Shown: positions 22,921 to 36,100 of the stretch, in pieces | How the letters are laid out: every line of letters starts with the position of its first letter | How positions within the stretch are numbered: the stretch's first letter is position 1 | NCBI GenBank assembly: GCA_030248215.1 | Contig: JASANG010001601.1 | Span: forward strand, 62,001 to 126,000 | DNA: 64,000 nt | Origin: Enoplolaimus lenunculus | Taxonomy: Eukaryota > Nematoda > Enoplea > Enoplida > Thoracostomopsidae | Direction: 5' to 3' | Program-made: the position numbers and the translations under genes | The notes under the pieces: generated by a model | Told to the model about the DNA's origin: nothing | Seen by the model: the letters and a program-made list of their open reading frames with translations, nothing else | The model's database searches: none

Positions 22921-24440
22921 TGTAAAATATATTGATGGGGCTTGAAATTTGTTTTTCGAAAAATTCAACTAAACTTGGCAATAAATGTTACTTAATACGA
23001 CTTGCTATTGATAACATCTATTTTCACAGCGTTAGATCTGGAACCCTGGTTGAACGGCGCATTTGAAACTATGTTTGCACATGAAATGACTGCAAATCAC
23101 ATAATCAAAGGGTTGAACGAAAGATCAAATAAGTTTTAAACTTTAGAAGTCGTATAGAAAATACGGTTAATTTGTGTTTGAATTTTAGTGAATTCAAAGC
23201 GAAAATATTTCGCAACAGTCATAAATGTTTTCGAAATATTTTCAATATTCTTGTTTTGGTAGATGGGTATGGGTTACATTGTGTGAGCGATGGCTGGCCG
23301 TTAATAATGCAGCCGAAATTATAAAATACCGGAAATGAAACCGAAGTCGGAACCGGAAAACGAAAAAACTCTTGTTACCGAAAAATTCATTTTTAAGTCA
23401 TTTTTATTGAAACAATACGTGTAAAACACACCAATTAGAGTGCCGAAGTCATTAAACCAATGCAGTAACTGGGAAACGTATGATAAATTATTAAGTATGA
23501 CAAAAATTGAAACTTTTTGCAAAACACGCTAAGACAATTTTAGAAAAATAAGTTAGGATAATATGTCAATTTTTCTTAAATTTTCGAATGAGAAAATGTT
23601 TCAATAATGAAAATACCGGAAAATTCTGGTGAAAAAGCATTCGTATGTATATATAATGTTATGTCCCATGTATACTAAGATTTACAATATTGTCTGGCGA
23701 TGAATTGCATTTCTAACAGTAATGAAATATGGATCATCTGGATCAAATATTTGACTCAAGATCTAAACATGAGTCTCAAAATGTTGAACCCATGACCGGT
23801 GAGCCATATACCCATTTTTAACTCTGGCTTACAGAGGCAAATGCGAGCCGCCACCCTTACAACAGTCCTGTAAACCAACTTGACGTATTTAATTCAGGCC
23901 TGTAGCAAGCTCCACCAATCGAAAAAAGAGACGGGCAAAAGAATTTTGAGGAAAAAGACATGCGGTTGAAATAACAACCTTTTACAACAAGCGGGGCTAA
24001 AACGGACCCAAATGATTCTCTGGAGGGGTTGAGCGGGTTGTACCCCTAGCCAACATATATGGCTACGAGCCAGACCAAATCACGCAGTATGCAGTCGGTA
24101 TTTAGCGTTGATTTTTCAAAGTCTCAGTCGTTAAAGAACAGCTTAGATTTTAGCGTTTTTCTAAAACCAAGCAAAATAAACACGTAAACGATATAATTTC
24201 ACTTCAAATTGACTTTCAAGTCTGTCGTTTAAAAACAAGACAATTTTAGTTGAAGATTTTTTGGTTTTAAAATTAGCCTGATAAGCAATTATTCGACAAT
24301 TCGATTTTACGTTTAGGGCTTTATAAAGTGGACAGTAAGTGATAAGCAACAGAATTTGAATTAATATTGTGCTGGCTGTATCATTGCTCTACCAATGTCG
24401 ATAATTAAGTGCCAATTGTATGCTTAACAATTAAATTTTT
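22921..24440. other. intergenic, no gene seen
   Basis: AT-rich sequence. Around 23325-23365 and 23610 it has GGAACCGGAAAACG-type words that may be the remains of a CCGG-rich element. No coding exon was recognised. Confidence 0.4.
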
Positions 24441-24623
24441 GGCCCATGTTACTTTAAGGGCGTTCAGGTTTCTGGCGGGTATATAAAAGAGTAGGTTAAG
24501 ATTCTAGATTTGCATTTTTTGCTTTGGCTTAGGCATAGGCTAGGAACTCATTTTTGCAACGCTTAGGCTTAGGCTCAGGAATACGCTTAATCTACTATTA
24601 CGGCCCTCAAAGTAACATTGGCC
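24441..24623 (+). mobile_element. TTAGGC-type MITE, type B
   Basis: It begins GGCCCATGTTACTTTAAGGG and ends CAAAGTAACATTGGCC, a long clean inverted end. The interior has GCTTAGGCTTAGGCTCAGG. Flanks AAATTTTT and ATACTTTT match at 6 of 8. A good reference for type B. Confidence 0.88.
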
Positions 24624-24710
24624 ATACTTTTGATGGCTTTTTTGGAGTTGATTTCTGCTAATTCGAATTTCTTACTTCACATCATTTACAATCAACCTAA
24701 GGCGAGCATT

Positions 24711-24998
24711 CTATATTCCGATATAACAGTTGATATTTGAAATATGACTTGAACTATTCTTGGTGCAGTATATCCCTGCTTTTAGTTGTGTCGGCGTCGG
24801 CGGCCAATTCAAAGGCAGGTAATTGGTTGTAGGACCCGTAATGGTTTCCGTCAATGTCGGTTTTATCCATGTGTATATTTCTGGTTTACCTAATTTGAAC
24901 GGACCGCTGATCGGCAGTGACAGCAGATAGCTTTGATAATAAATAACGTGTAACTCTTCCACGCTTTTCCGCGTAGGGGGGTCTATGAGCAACTAATT
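24711..24998 (-). CDS. possible terminal exon, unassigned
   Basis: On the minus strand an AG at about 24999 opens a frame of 94 codons to a TAG, containing PTRKSVEELHVIYYQ and GKPEIYTWIKPTLTET. Composition is protein-like, with few rare residues, and it does not overlap a recognised repeat. There is no ATG in a good position, no recognised family and no partner exon. Without transcript support it stays a weak candidate. Confidence 0.22.
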
Positions 24999-25074
24999 CC
25001 AAACTGCGCGTGCACTTGACATAAAAATGCACAACACACAATTTTTAACCATTAATTATGTGTAGTGCAAAATC

Positions 25075-25235
25075 TTTACAGGACACAAAGTCAATCTTGT
25101 TCGAGCGTCAAGTTCCTATAGTTGCGTGGTGATGATATAAAATCTCCGACGCCACAAACGGGTGTCCGAATCATTCGTTGAAAATACGTGTCCAACGGAG
25201 TAGAAAATTTTCATAAAGGAAATAGTTAATATCCT
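25075..25235 (+). repeat. decayed piggyBac-like MITE with tRNA-like core
   Basis: TCGAGCGTCAAGTTCCTATA and GTTGCGTGGTGATGAT, followed by GTAGAAAATTTTCATAAAGG, keep the family order. The B-box region is destroyed. Confidence 0.6.
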
Positions 25236-26316
25236 GCAATTTCATTTCTGTGACTCGCTTGATCGCTTTAAAACTGAAAAATTTCAAAGCACAGAAAACA
25301 TATTGTCGTTCGCTGAACGATTCGACAGCGTGGTACGGTTTCATAAAGTAATTACCTTACAACGAATAAGAATATTGATCTTAATGCTTTATGCTACAGA
25401 AATTAAAAACTGTCAGCGGGTGAGTCGGTAAAGTTAGTTACCAAGCACAAAATGGTCTTGTTTATTTAGGTGAAATTGACCTATAAAATCTACCGATTTA
25501 ATGGAGTTCAATTTCGCAACAAAGACAGCAGCAGTTTACCATTGACAATTGCTAGTTTTTTGGTGCGCAAAAAACGACACTAAATGTTGCTTTTAGCGGA
25601 AATTGGTTTAAAATGACTTTAAAGTAACAAGAAGCCAGAATGTTAAACATTTGTAAATATTTTTCCAAAAATAGAGTAAACCGTTTTGTTGTGTTTCGAC
25701 AAAATAATGAATAGAATTCAATTCTTAGGGATCAAATTATGAATTGAAAAATTAATACAAACCCAGGTGTAAACGAATAGTAAAAATAACGGAAACGGAA
25801 AACGGATATTGAAGTATAAAATTTCAAAGATGTTTTCGTTTCCTGCCAACACAATTGAGATATGCAAGTATTCATTGGGCTTTGTAAAATGTTTTAAAGA
25901 AAAAATTGCGGATCCAACAAAACTATTCAGATTTTGGATAATTTCATAATTTTTATTTCATTTCTAACAATCGCACCATACCTGTGTAATGAAAAATTGC
26001 GAGTATACGTGATTTACAACTAGTTTTTGACCATAAAAATAACAAAATTTTTTAATAGTTTTATAACGGAAACGGAAACGAACACTGATTGTTAACGGAA
26101 ACGAAAACGGACACTGATATCCGATTGCACGCTGCTTTCAACGAGGTGTATCCGTTTCAATAACATGAGTATTAAGTTCAACGTTTTTATTTGCTCTCAA
26201 AGTAATTCCATGACTCTTAAGAGCCCGTAGAAAGGGGAGCGCCAAGTTTTCTCTAGAAAATCGTTAATTAGGCTTGTAAACAATACAAAATTCCCTCACG
26301 CCATGTTTAAAATGTT
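25236..26316. other. intergenic, no gene seen
   Basis: AT-rich sequence. Around 25785-25810 and 26060-26140 are GGAAACGGAAAACGG words ending in ATCCGATTGCACGCTG, probably the worn edges of one CCGG-type element. No exon was recognised. Confidence 0.4.
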
Positions 26317-26516
26317 GGCCCATGTAAACAACAGTTGCGGAACGTTGTTCTTCAGACAAAAAAAAAAAATTTACTTTTAATACTTATTTTTTTTTTGTAG
26401 GCTTAGGATTACGCGTACGCCATAGGAATAAACCCCACTTTTTCGCACGCTTATGCTTACACTTAACAACAATAGTATCCTCATAACACTTTTCCTCCCC
26501 TTTACATACATTACCA
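26317..26516 (+). mobile_element. TTAGGC-type MITE, old type A copy
   Basis: It begins GGCCCATGTAAACAACAGTT and ends CCTCCCCTTTACATACATTA. The interior is heavily substituted (GGCTTAGGATTACGCG) and contains A- and T-runs. Flanks AAAATGTT and AACATTTT match at 6 of 8. Confidence 0.65.
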
Positions 26517-27351
26517 ACATTTTAAACTCTCAGCTATATTTAACAGCTAACCTCCCACATCCTGAATTTGAATAGAAATGTAGCTATTTTTTCTCCAATT
26601 TAACTGACAATGGAATGCTGCTTGATTGGCTAGTGATATGCATAATCAATTAGTGGATTCTAAATTAGGGATACGTGGGTCGTTTGTATTCTTTCTACCT
26701 ATAGCTAAATTGATGTCTTAAGAGCTGTCCTCAAAACTCGCAGCCAGCAATTGTGAGTAGAGCAAGCAGATAAATTTACAAGAAGACAAGGAAACATTTT
26801 ATAACGTAGAATTCTTTCCATGCTGTCGATGAATCTCTCGCCAAGGCGAACACCGATGTTTGCAGTGCGGTCCCTTTTATCTTTCTACTTGCTGTCCTGT
26901 GAAATTTAAAACGAACCAAGCATAGATAAGATTGATCGCTGGTTCAAATTGTAACGCCTCAGGGTCGTAGTCGAGAGAGGTCACGAGTAGTATTATGGAG
27001 AATTATTCAATAATAATAGTTTGCCCCCTCAAAAATTGAAATTCCTCTCCCAAATAAAGTTTCAGTTTAGCTACGTGTCTGTAACGCGTTCCCTATATTT
27101 TAAAAAATAGTCGAAATGCAAGAAAGTTTCGTAAATGCTCATGTTGACGGAAAACGCTCAAGCTTATACACTTAACTCTAGCATATGCCGCACAGTTTCA
27201 AAACAGAAACATGAAGTTGGTCTCAGCAGGAGGAACCGCTTGGGGTTTGCTTTTTTAACATAGGCAAAATTTTAGGAGGCAATAAAATGGAAAAAATATG
27301 CCCGAAAATGAGCTGTAATAAAAAACCATTGCTTTTTATTTCATGTTGGTT

Positions 27352-27418
27352 TTGGCACATGCTACTTTTAAGTCCGCCCGGGCATCTGGTGGGCGTGTAA
27401 AAGAGTAGGCTTCGATTA
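27352..27418 (+). repeat. TTAGGC-type MITE, type B left arm
   Basis: GGCACATGCTACTTTTAAGT then GGTGGGCGTGTAAAAGAGTA matches the type B left arm. The array at 27419-27564 follows in place of the right half. Confidence 0.6.
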
Positions 27419-27564
27419 TAGACTACATTTTTTATTTAGGCTTAGGCTAAAGTAGAAAACCTTGAATTTTCAATATGTTTTACCGTGTGATAGACTACAT
27501 TTTTTATTTAGGCTTTGGCTTAAAGTAGAAAAACTTGAATTTTCAAACTGTTTTACCGTGTGAG
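27419..27564. repeat. 72-bp tandem duplication containing a TTAGGC unit
   Basis: TAGACTACATTTTTTATTTA to TTTTACCGTGTGA occurs twice with a few changes. The unit begins in MITE sequence and extends into unique sequence, so it arose after insertion. Confidence 0.85.
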
Positions 27565-27832
27565 TGAAAAATGAACAGCGAGTAGCATCATTGCACTGTA
27601 AAATTACACAGTGGTATTGAACACAGAAGATAAAAATAAGGGCAGGTGACGACGGTAACTGTAAAGGAATTTTGCGCGGGGTAAAGACGTGCAACGGGTA
27701 AAGAAATTTTGTGCGGGTATACCAACGGGTAAAAATAAAATTTCCGCTGGAAAAGCGCAACGCTGGTAAAATATCTTTACCCACACCACGCTGCAGACTG
27801 CGCAGTGCTTAAAAGTTTGTACACGTGTACAC

Positions 27833-28207
27833 CAAGGTGCAACTTGAGGTGAAAAATACCGAAGCCGGAGCTGGAGGTCAACAAATATTGCCGGATCCGG
27901 AATCGGAGGTAAAGCAGGAGGTGAGGCAAAATTAAGTATTTAAAATGATGTTTAATTTGCTAATATTTCCAAATATCTGTAAGGTACTACTATATATTTT
28001 GGTTTTACGCGTACTCTTCACAAAGTCTGTGTGATTTTTTCCTCAAAATTCGAAACGCACCACACAAACAAATTTTGTTTAAATATTCAAAATTTCTCTA
28101 CCGAAATTGCCGGAATCTCCGGATGAAATTCTACCAAAGGCGGAGGGAGCCAGAAGTCGGTTGTGCGCCGGAGCCGGAACCAGAGGCAGACTTCCGGCTG
28201 TTTCCTG
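27833..28207. mobile_element. CCGGAG-rich MITE (hAT-like), third copy
   Basis: It starts CAAGGTGCAACTTGAGGTG, a worn form of the family end, contains GCCGGAGCTGGAGGTC and TTGCCGGAATCTCCGG, and ends near ACTTCCGGCTGTTTCCTG. It is older than the copies at 14700 and 16855. Confidence 0.6.
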
Positions 28208-28219
28208 GTATACACAGTG

Positions 28220-28620
28220 CCATATTTTTACCCAAGACATGTGAGCCATGTCAGGTTCAAGCATCAAAGCTTATATTTGATTAGTGGTGATGGATAAATT
28301 CCTCCCACCCGAAAGTCCGTCAATCGAGTTCAATGCGTAAACTATAAAATAGGGTTGGTATTCTCAAGTGTGTAGCACCTGTAACCAGTTGGTGATTTGC
28401 CTTGTAACTTTCAAACCAGAGTGAATTGTTGATTTCAAAAATTGACACATTTTTAGCATTTGATTTACTCTACTTCTGTGCCTATTTTGACATCCCCAAT
28501 TGCAGGAGTTCGCTAGTTTGAACAATTACCGCTAACTGGTGATAATGAAATATGCGCGTATTTGAAAATGCTAATAGTTCTCAGATGAAATAGAAAATAT
28601 TCATATGAGAAAGCGTCAAC
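28220..28620 (+). mobile_element. decayed piggyBac-like MITE split by another MITE
   Basis: The left part has GTGAGCCATGTCAGGTTCAA and TTAGTGGTGATGGATAAATT; the right part resumes with AGATGAAATAGAAAATATTC and ATATGAGAAAGCG. The interval 28353-28573 is an inserted element of the CACCAGTTAG family. Confidence 0.65.
28353..28573. mobile_element. MITE, CACCAGTTAG ends, nested insertion
   Basis: GTGTGTAGCACCTGTAACCA at the left is mirrored by CTAACTGGTGATAATG at the right. The interior shares ATTTGATTTACTCTACTTCT (or its complement) with copies at 38721 and 33570. It lies inside the older element 28220-28620. Confidence 0.7.
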
Positions 28621-30954
28621 AATACAGCACAGATTTACGCTATTTTTCTACAAATCATTCTACAGACGAACAGCAACGATTGTATGTTCGGCAGAGTTTA
28701 AAATTGATCAGATTGAAAATATCGACAAAAAACAGTTTAAAATGTCAGTGTTTTTTATTTGACATTAATTTCTTTGATACGAAGCATACTTATACGAGAC
28801 CAAAAACCGCAGTACAGTGTTCAGTTAACCATGAATTATAAACTTTGCGCGTTTGGTGAAGCAATTTTTCAAGTTTGTTTCCGATTTGTTCGAGGGAAAT
28901 GCACATATGGGACTACAGACTACTCTGCTGTTTCGTGTACAAGAGAAGGGGCCGAACGGATGTGACATATCTCCCCTGGAACTTTGTGGAGAGACAGGAA
29001 AAAAGGGTTTTAATCGGCTTTAGAATTCACTTCAGGATTCGAGAGGTAGGAAATTTTTTCTTTAATACATGTTGTTATCTTCGTCAGTAACTAAAATCCG
29101 TATCCGTAGTCCGCCACTGAATGCTGGATGCCTAGTCTGGCGGAGATTTTACAGAGGTGTTGAGCTAGTCAAACGGTGATGCAGGGGTCTTGAGAGCCAA
29201 ATGATTTTACGGTGGCTTGTCTCGTAGCACCTGAATATTTCGACTGATATTAGCCTAAACCAGTTTTGCGTGCTTAACGACCTTAATTTGTCTCGAATTT
29301 TACAGCAATTACAGTTACAGCGTTTCTAAATCCAAATCTCACAAAAAAATATTTAGCAAAACTGTCAAATACGCAAAAAATAAGCTATAACGACAATTTT
29401 TTACCTGACAACTCGTCGACCAGCAGCTTTTAATCCGAATTATCGTCGATTCGACAATTTGTTACCCATCATAAAGCTTAGACTTAGATTAATATTTAGG
29501 CTCAGTGTTAAGTTTAGGCTTATGCTTTACACAGTTGTCAGGCAAAAACTGTCGTTGCAACAAATTGTACGTTCAAAAAATACCTACACACATATTTTAA
29601 TATTTTTCATTACAAGTACGATGTTTATCCGGCTCCGGCTCCGGCTCCATCAGTTTTTGGTATCCGGTCGCACCCTGATATATATAATATATAATATATA
29701 TAATATATAATCGCAGTCAACGATTGGACCCATGGGCCGTTGACGATTTGGTAGGTCGTTGGTTGACATTGAATAATAAAGTTTTAGCGTTTTTTTGGAT
29801 TGCGGAACAATTGATTTTGAGAACACATTGCGAAAAAATTATTTTCTAGGAAACCTTTAGAATATTGTTTTAGTAGTAAAGCTGACTTTTCCCTGGACAT
29901 CACTAATTGCTCAGCGAGCATAACGATATAAAATATATATTAGTATAGTCAGAATGGCAGCAACTGCGGGGTTAAAGGGTGTGCAATCAAAAATGCAAAA
30001 TGGATCACGATGCGCGATCCAAGACCAATCGTGACCCATTGGTAGTAGAGCCATGACGATCCATGAGCCAAGTTAACATTTTATGTCATATCGACTCAAA
30101 TCGTCAATTGTTTTTTTTTTGTTTATAATGTGTTTATGTATTTTATTTTTTCATTTTTATATAACAAAAACAAACTTGATGTAGCGTTCGAAAATGTTCG
30201 CTCATTTTTTGATGTACAGAATCATTTATGTTGTATCGGATCGAGCCTAATAGCCGCGCGTTTGGCTTACAAATCTTGAGTAGCTAACAAGTTTCATGAA
30301 ATTCAACGTTGCACAGAAGAAATACTTTGAGACAAATAACCCAATGAAAATAGTTGCTTAAACCGTATCGAGGATTACAGAGAATACAGACCTTCGTACC
30401 CTTTGGCAAGCATTATTACTTGGGCCAGTGGCGCAGAGTAACACTCTCGACCGTGAAAGAGACAACATAAATTTAACAAAAACGTCAACGCATGTTCAGT
30501 GGCAAATCCTGGATTCTGTTAGTGTAGAATCTTAATATTGTCAAAATAACAAACCATGGGTAACAACATTGTTTTTAGGCAATTTGACCCGTGACCAGTC
30601 AAAATTCCCAAAATTTATTACCCACAGACACACAAGACCATTTCGAACCCTGTGCGCAGCTTTCTCGTGTGATATCTTCGCCCCCAGCAGGAATAAATTA
30701 TCTATAAAAATGAAAAAATTCAATGCTAAGAAAATTCTTCTGTAGCACACTCCATACATCTTCGGCCTCACCCTCTGCTAACAATTAATGGTTACGCGTC
30801 TGAGTAGTATATATACTAGTGAACGTGGTTGCAACCTTTGCCAACCCTACTTGTTCCCAAATTTAGGCTAGCGTCGCTGTTACAGTAAAATTCATTTGCA
30901 TCTATGATATATGTAAATACTGTTCTTTGTGTTTTGTTTCAAACATAGAAAAGA
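28621..30954. other. intergenic, no gene seen
   Basis: Contents: a fragment at 29405-29475 (ACAACTCGTCGACCAGCAGC) that recurs at 36605-36690; the end of a CCGG-type element at 29625-29680 (GGCTCCGGCTCCGGCTCC); and an AT microsatellite at 29676-29712. Frames at 28605-29090 are open but have no recognisable product. Confidence 0.4.
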
Positions 30955-31010
30955 AAAGTTAGAAAGCTGCCCAAAATAGGTATGTGGGGCATTCCAGCTT
31001 TAATAATATA
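30955..31010 (+). repeat. dispersed repeat, inverted partner at 53413-53465
   Basis: GCTGCCCAAAATAGGTATGT followed by GGGGCATTCCAGCTTTAATA is present again as its complement at 53413-53465. Confidence 0.75.
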
Positions 31011-33124
31011 TATACATATATAGTGCATTAGTTGCTGCATAGAAGAATAGTCTCTTAAATCGAAATGTGAATTAAAAGTATATTTTAGAATAAAGATAAA
31101 CGACGTAAACAGCAATCCTTATCGCAAACCGGTAAATGAAAAAATATATTCCAACTTAAACTTCTGTATAGAAAATGATTAGTTATGAAGAAAAATGGCA
31201 TTTTAAGTAATATTTCGACGTATATTCATTAATTTTACTCGAATCTGCTCGTGTCCAGACACCATATACGCTTATCAGCAAACACTTGTCGAAATATGTA
31301 CAGCGACGCAAGTGAAAGTGCTAATTATATATTAATAACAGGAAAAAAGGCAAAACAGCGACAAATGTATGCATTAGAAATGGATATTTTTTAGTCATTT
31401 ATTTATTTTTGTTCAACAAAAATAGTCATGACAAGATACAATGTCGATGCTTGTTTTACTGATGCCAGAAAATAAACAACTGATGGTTTTGCTCGTAATG
31501 ATTATAGGGGCTTGCCAAATGGGAGATAAGAAGACTGTTTGACCTACAAACCTGCTGCCTTACACTTATGCTTATGGGTTAGGCGCATGCTTACACTTAG
31601 GCTTAGGTTCAAGGTTAGATTTAACCTGAACTGGAAAGAAATTATAGTTAACTTTACCCAATGGATTCTGCAGCATTAGAGACATATACAAACGGTGTCG
31701 AAGGTGCAAAATGTTTTAACCCATGCTGCATTTCCGTCATATTTTGGAGTTACAATTGATAAGAAAACGCATTGTGAGGTTCCTATAAACGATTTGCATT
31801 GCAGAAATTGAGGTATAACCGGATTTGTGGAGGGACACAATCTTTCCGATTCTGCACCTGAATTAACCATTTAGATTTATTTTTGCACGTTTCAGTTTGA
31901 GAAAAATTTACCTGGTTGGCCTATTTTATGTATATACTGAATCTCAACGTTTTAGGATCGTTATTATACCTGCTAACTCCGCTCTTTAGAACAAAGAAGT
32001 CTTAATTTTAAGAAATATATAATATACAGTAGACACTATATACACTGAATTTCTATTGTTCTTAACGAGTTCTTATCGTAATTATTGGCTTTTCAGACGG
32101 AAAATATTCCGATTGTATTTCTTTCACTGTGTATCACTGCCAAATTGACCTGTGAGACAGTGTCTGGGGAAACAAAGAGAGATTTGAAATAGCCGAATGC
32201 CATGATTGTTATCAAAGGTGATTGCCCGAACCATTTTTAATTTTATTATCTTTAATATCTAGTGCTAAAAATTAATCTAATTCAATTAGCTAAGTAGCCG
32301 AATCCGAATTTCTTGTGAAGACAGTCATATTATACTATAGTAGTGAATACTTATTTTACATAACAGTAACTGCCTCAACTCGCAGCAGATTATCATATTA
32401 ATATTCAACTACAGCTAAACTTAAAATTAGCAACAATAATTTTAATTTTTAACACAAAGTTTATAAACTTGAACATTAGTTGACATAAAGGGTGTTAATA
32501 ACTTCGTCAAATATCCGAACTGTCAACTTACAAGTTGACCATATCCCAAAATACGAGACCAAAACTGCAAAATATTGCATAGTTGCACTCAGCTACCTCA
32601 ACAAATCGAACTTTTCAATCAAACAACACAGTGCCGTACTGTTGTTAATTTTTCCTCTGAGCTTATACTGAATAAATTTTGCCAAGTCAAACATTATTAT
32701 ACACATTAAATTTATAGGAAGCCAAACAAACATTGTACTGAATAAATTTCGCCGAGTCAAACAGCCATGCCAGACTGTTCTAAGATGACGTCATGCAGCA
32801 TGTGATCCCAGCAGACATCTTCGATTGAATCAGGCTAAAAATCAGTATTAATCATATTTTGCGGTATATATCTTTACCAATTCGTTCCCGAAAGTGCCGT
32901 ATCAAAACTGTTGTTGGATTTTGATAGCCTAAACGGAGACAAAGTTAACGCGACTAAACTGAAATTTTAAATTTGTTTAAATTCGATACTTGAAAAAATC
33001 AGCTAATATTAGCATTGTGACTCTGATTTCAAGTTATTGTCTCTAAAAAGTATTGGTTTAAACCCCCCAAAAAATATATCATCATTCCGCACCGACAATC
33101 ATTACATTATTATTACCAACGTAG
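31011..33124. other. repeat-poor region upstream of the innexin gene
   Basis: It has fewer repeats than the rest of the window. It contains one short TTAGGC run (31570-31625) and a duplicated segment ACTGAATAAATTTTGCCAAG (32669 and 32733). The promoter and first exon(s) of the innexin gene should lie here or to the left, but no definite start exon could be identified. Confidence 0.4.
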
Positions 33125-36100
33125 CGGCGGTAAACTAAAAAGAGATACTGCAATTGGGGCTACCAGTTCAACTGGAGGCACACCACTGCTAATACGCACA
33201 GTGCCGCATCCAAGTAGTTCCGCAGACGAAATTTTGACGTATTCCTTGAATTTTCAAGGCGGTTTTAGTGGAAGGCCTGGAGGAACGGCGAGTGGCTTTA
33301 GATCCGCAACTGGGGGGAGCCGTCATTTTACGGTGGGAAGTTCGTCGTTGCATCATTGTTGGGAAGATACCCCGGTGTATTACTCAACCGGGACGGCAGA
33401 CGGAGTGAAAGTCCTAAGCGGAGGAGGCGGAGGCTGCGGCCCGGGAGGCGGCGGAGCAACGTCGACGGCCGGAATTGGAGCAGGAGATTTAGGAACAAGT
33501 TCGGCGTTCGGTGCTGATTTTAATCATTCGCCTACAAAGCCGAAAAAGACGGTATGTTGTATATACTGCCGTATTCGCTCAAATGTGTGTAGCATTAATC
33601 ACCAGTTGTTGACGCACTTCGAGCATTAAACATCAGTTCGTGGATGACGTTTGAAATTTAGCACACTTGTCACGTTTGATTTACCGTACTACTGCTACAA
33701 TATTGAGGTCCGCAACTGCAGAAGTTAGTCAGTTTGAAAACCTAACGCTAACTGGTGATAGGTGCTATACACATCTGACAATACGAAGCCTTATGTTACA
33801 CAGTTTGTGAACGACTTGTTTTACAGATTTATCCTGCGAGTTGAAGGTAAATGTCGAGCAAAAGGGAAACGTAGAATTGTGAGTCCGGCACCAAACGGAG
33901 TTGAGCAGGTAAAATGATTTGGTATTTCGAAACAAATTGTCGTTATAAGCTAATATTTTCCCATTTTGACACGTTTTGCTGAAGCAGATGTCAAATATGA
34001 AAAAAGTAAAACCGTACACACAAGTGACAAATACTACTTTTCAATATACTCAAGGCCGCATGAACTAAGTGCACAGTTGAGTTGTGGAACAAAAATTGTG
34101 ACAAACCCTCTATCATTCCAAGTTGGCAGGGCAACGTACATCGCTGGGCTTACATTTTTCCCGTTGTGTATTTATCTGAAATTTTTTGATGCGTCTCTAG
34201 TTTAAGTTTTATGCAGACGCTGGTGAATGCATTGAGCAATGTATAAAATAGGGTCATAACAAAAGTATAAGCATATTTCATAGCCTAAGCCTAAGCGTAA
34301 GAATGAACTTACACATAAGCCTAAGCACAGGCAAAAATAGTCTAAAGCTCAAGCTTAATACTCTATTGCAGTACCACAGAAAAACGTTCCGTCCCAGATG
34401 TTTACTTGGGCCAATGCTTTAAAGCCTAAGCGAGAGAATGAGCTTACACCTAAACCTAAGCCTAAGCAAAAAATAGTCTAAAGCTCAAGCTTAATACTCT
34501 ATTGCAGTACCACAGAAAAACGTTCTGTCCCAGATGTTTACTTGGGCCAATGCTTTAATGATATTACAGCATTTACCGGTAACTGTTACACATTGTGCTA
34601 AAATTGGCTACATATCTGGTATATGACTGCCATTAAGATTTGGACTTTTGTCAAAAAAATAATTTTGTTGCGGTGTTGCTTATGTAAACAAAACCCCAAT
34701 TTGAAATGAGGCGAAAATCTTTTTTTGCATTGAGGAAAATATTGCGTCAAGTGCGAAACCTGAAGCTGTTAATCTTCGCTTTTATCCCTACACAGGGTAT
34801 TTTGTGCTAATTTCTTTTTTGCCTGGGTTTTCCCATTATTAATGATTTAAGACAAATTAATATTAGCTTGGCGTACAATTTCGTTGCGTACAGCAAAACA
34901 AAATTTGTGTCTTTTTTGAAAATATCATGGCTTTTGCAAACATTTTCCCCCCGCAACATTTACGCTTTGGCTTATAGGCTTACGATTAGGAAAATTCTAA
35001 CCTATATTTAAACCTAAACTTAAAATTTAAAATTATATATTGGAAAAGTATACAACAGCTCATATAAAATTTAAAAAAGATCAACGGACAGGGTCAAATT
35101 TTTAAATCTATTAATGCCGGTCGCCAATTCCTATTTTAATAAGTCTGTAAGAAAGCACTTTAAAATAAAGGACGCCTGCAAACTTCCACCGAGGCCAAAC
35201 ATAGCCTGGCGAGTTTGCAGACTCTAAATTAAATTAAGCCTGTAATTACGGCTAAAGAATTAATAAGTCCTGATTGCGGAAGTTTTATTGTTTAAAAACA
35301 TATCGCTAACTGGTGGTAGGTGCTATACGTGCGTTCGAACGCAGTGTGTTTGTAATACGCTGCGTTGCTGTCTCAATATTGGACAGTTTTGGAGTTGAGT
35401 AGAAACTGTTTAAAAATTAAACGTTAATCTAAAAACAAATGTTAGGGCAATGTCAGTAAATTTAAGTATTGACGCTTTTTGATAAAACATGATACTATTG
35501 AATTTACGGGTTCAGATGCGACCGTCAGGATAATTTTGGCCGGAAGTGTCACGGCTTGAATTCACGATGTAAAAATTAAAACAATGGCAACGTTAATTTC
35601 AAGGGTCGGTCTGCTGAAAGCCATAGAGACTGAGGGACTTAGAGACCATTATATTTGGTAATTCAGAGGCCTGTGTGCTGAAAGCCAGAGAGACTGAGGA
35701 ACTTCGATATTACAATATTTAACTTAAGGTTTAGGCTTAAACTTATGTTTTAGGCTTGCACTTAGGCTTTGATCTACGGCCGTTTTGAAGTGTTGCACAC
35801 AGTGGAACAGTTTTGCTTAGACTTATGAGTACGCTTCTATATTAGTTTTACGCTTAGGCTCAGAATTAGACTCATGTTTAGGCGTACGGTTAGTGAGCAG
35901 ACTACCGTTAACCCTTTCTCACATGAATATTTTCTATTTCCCCTGAGACCTACTTTTATTCTAGAATTCGAACTCCAGTGACTGGAGTGAGAGGCGTATA
36001 CCATCACCACTCAGCTATATGAGCTTGACGCTCGAGCCCGCGGGGGCTCTCACGTCTTGTAGTGATTTAGTACTATGTACACGTGTTGCAATTGTTAAAC

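Noticed and set aside
33827-33908. Possible exon (TTTTACAG acceptor, GTAAAA donor) in innexin intron 1
   Set aside because: Its length and phase do not allow joining 33551 to 36202, and the phase-0 reading hits a stop.
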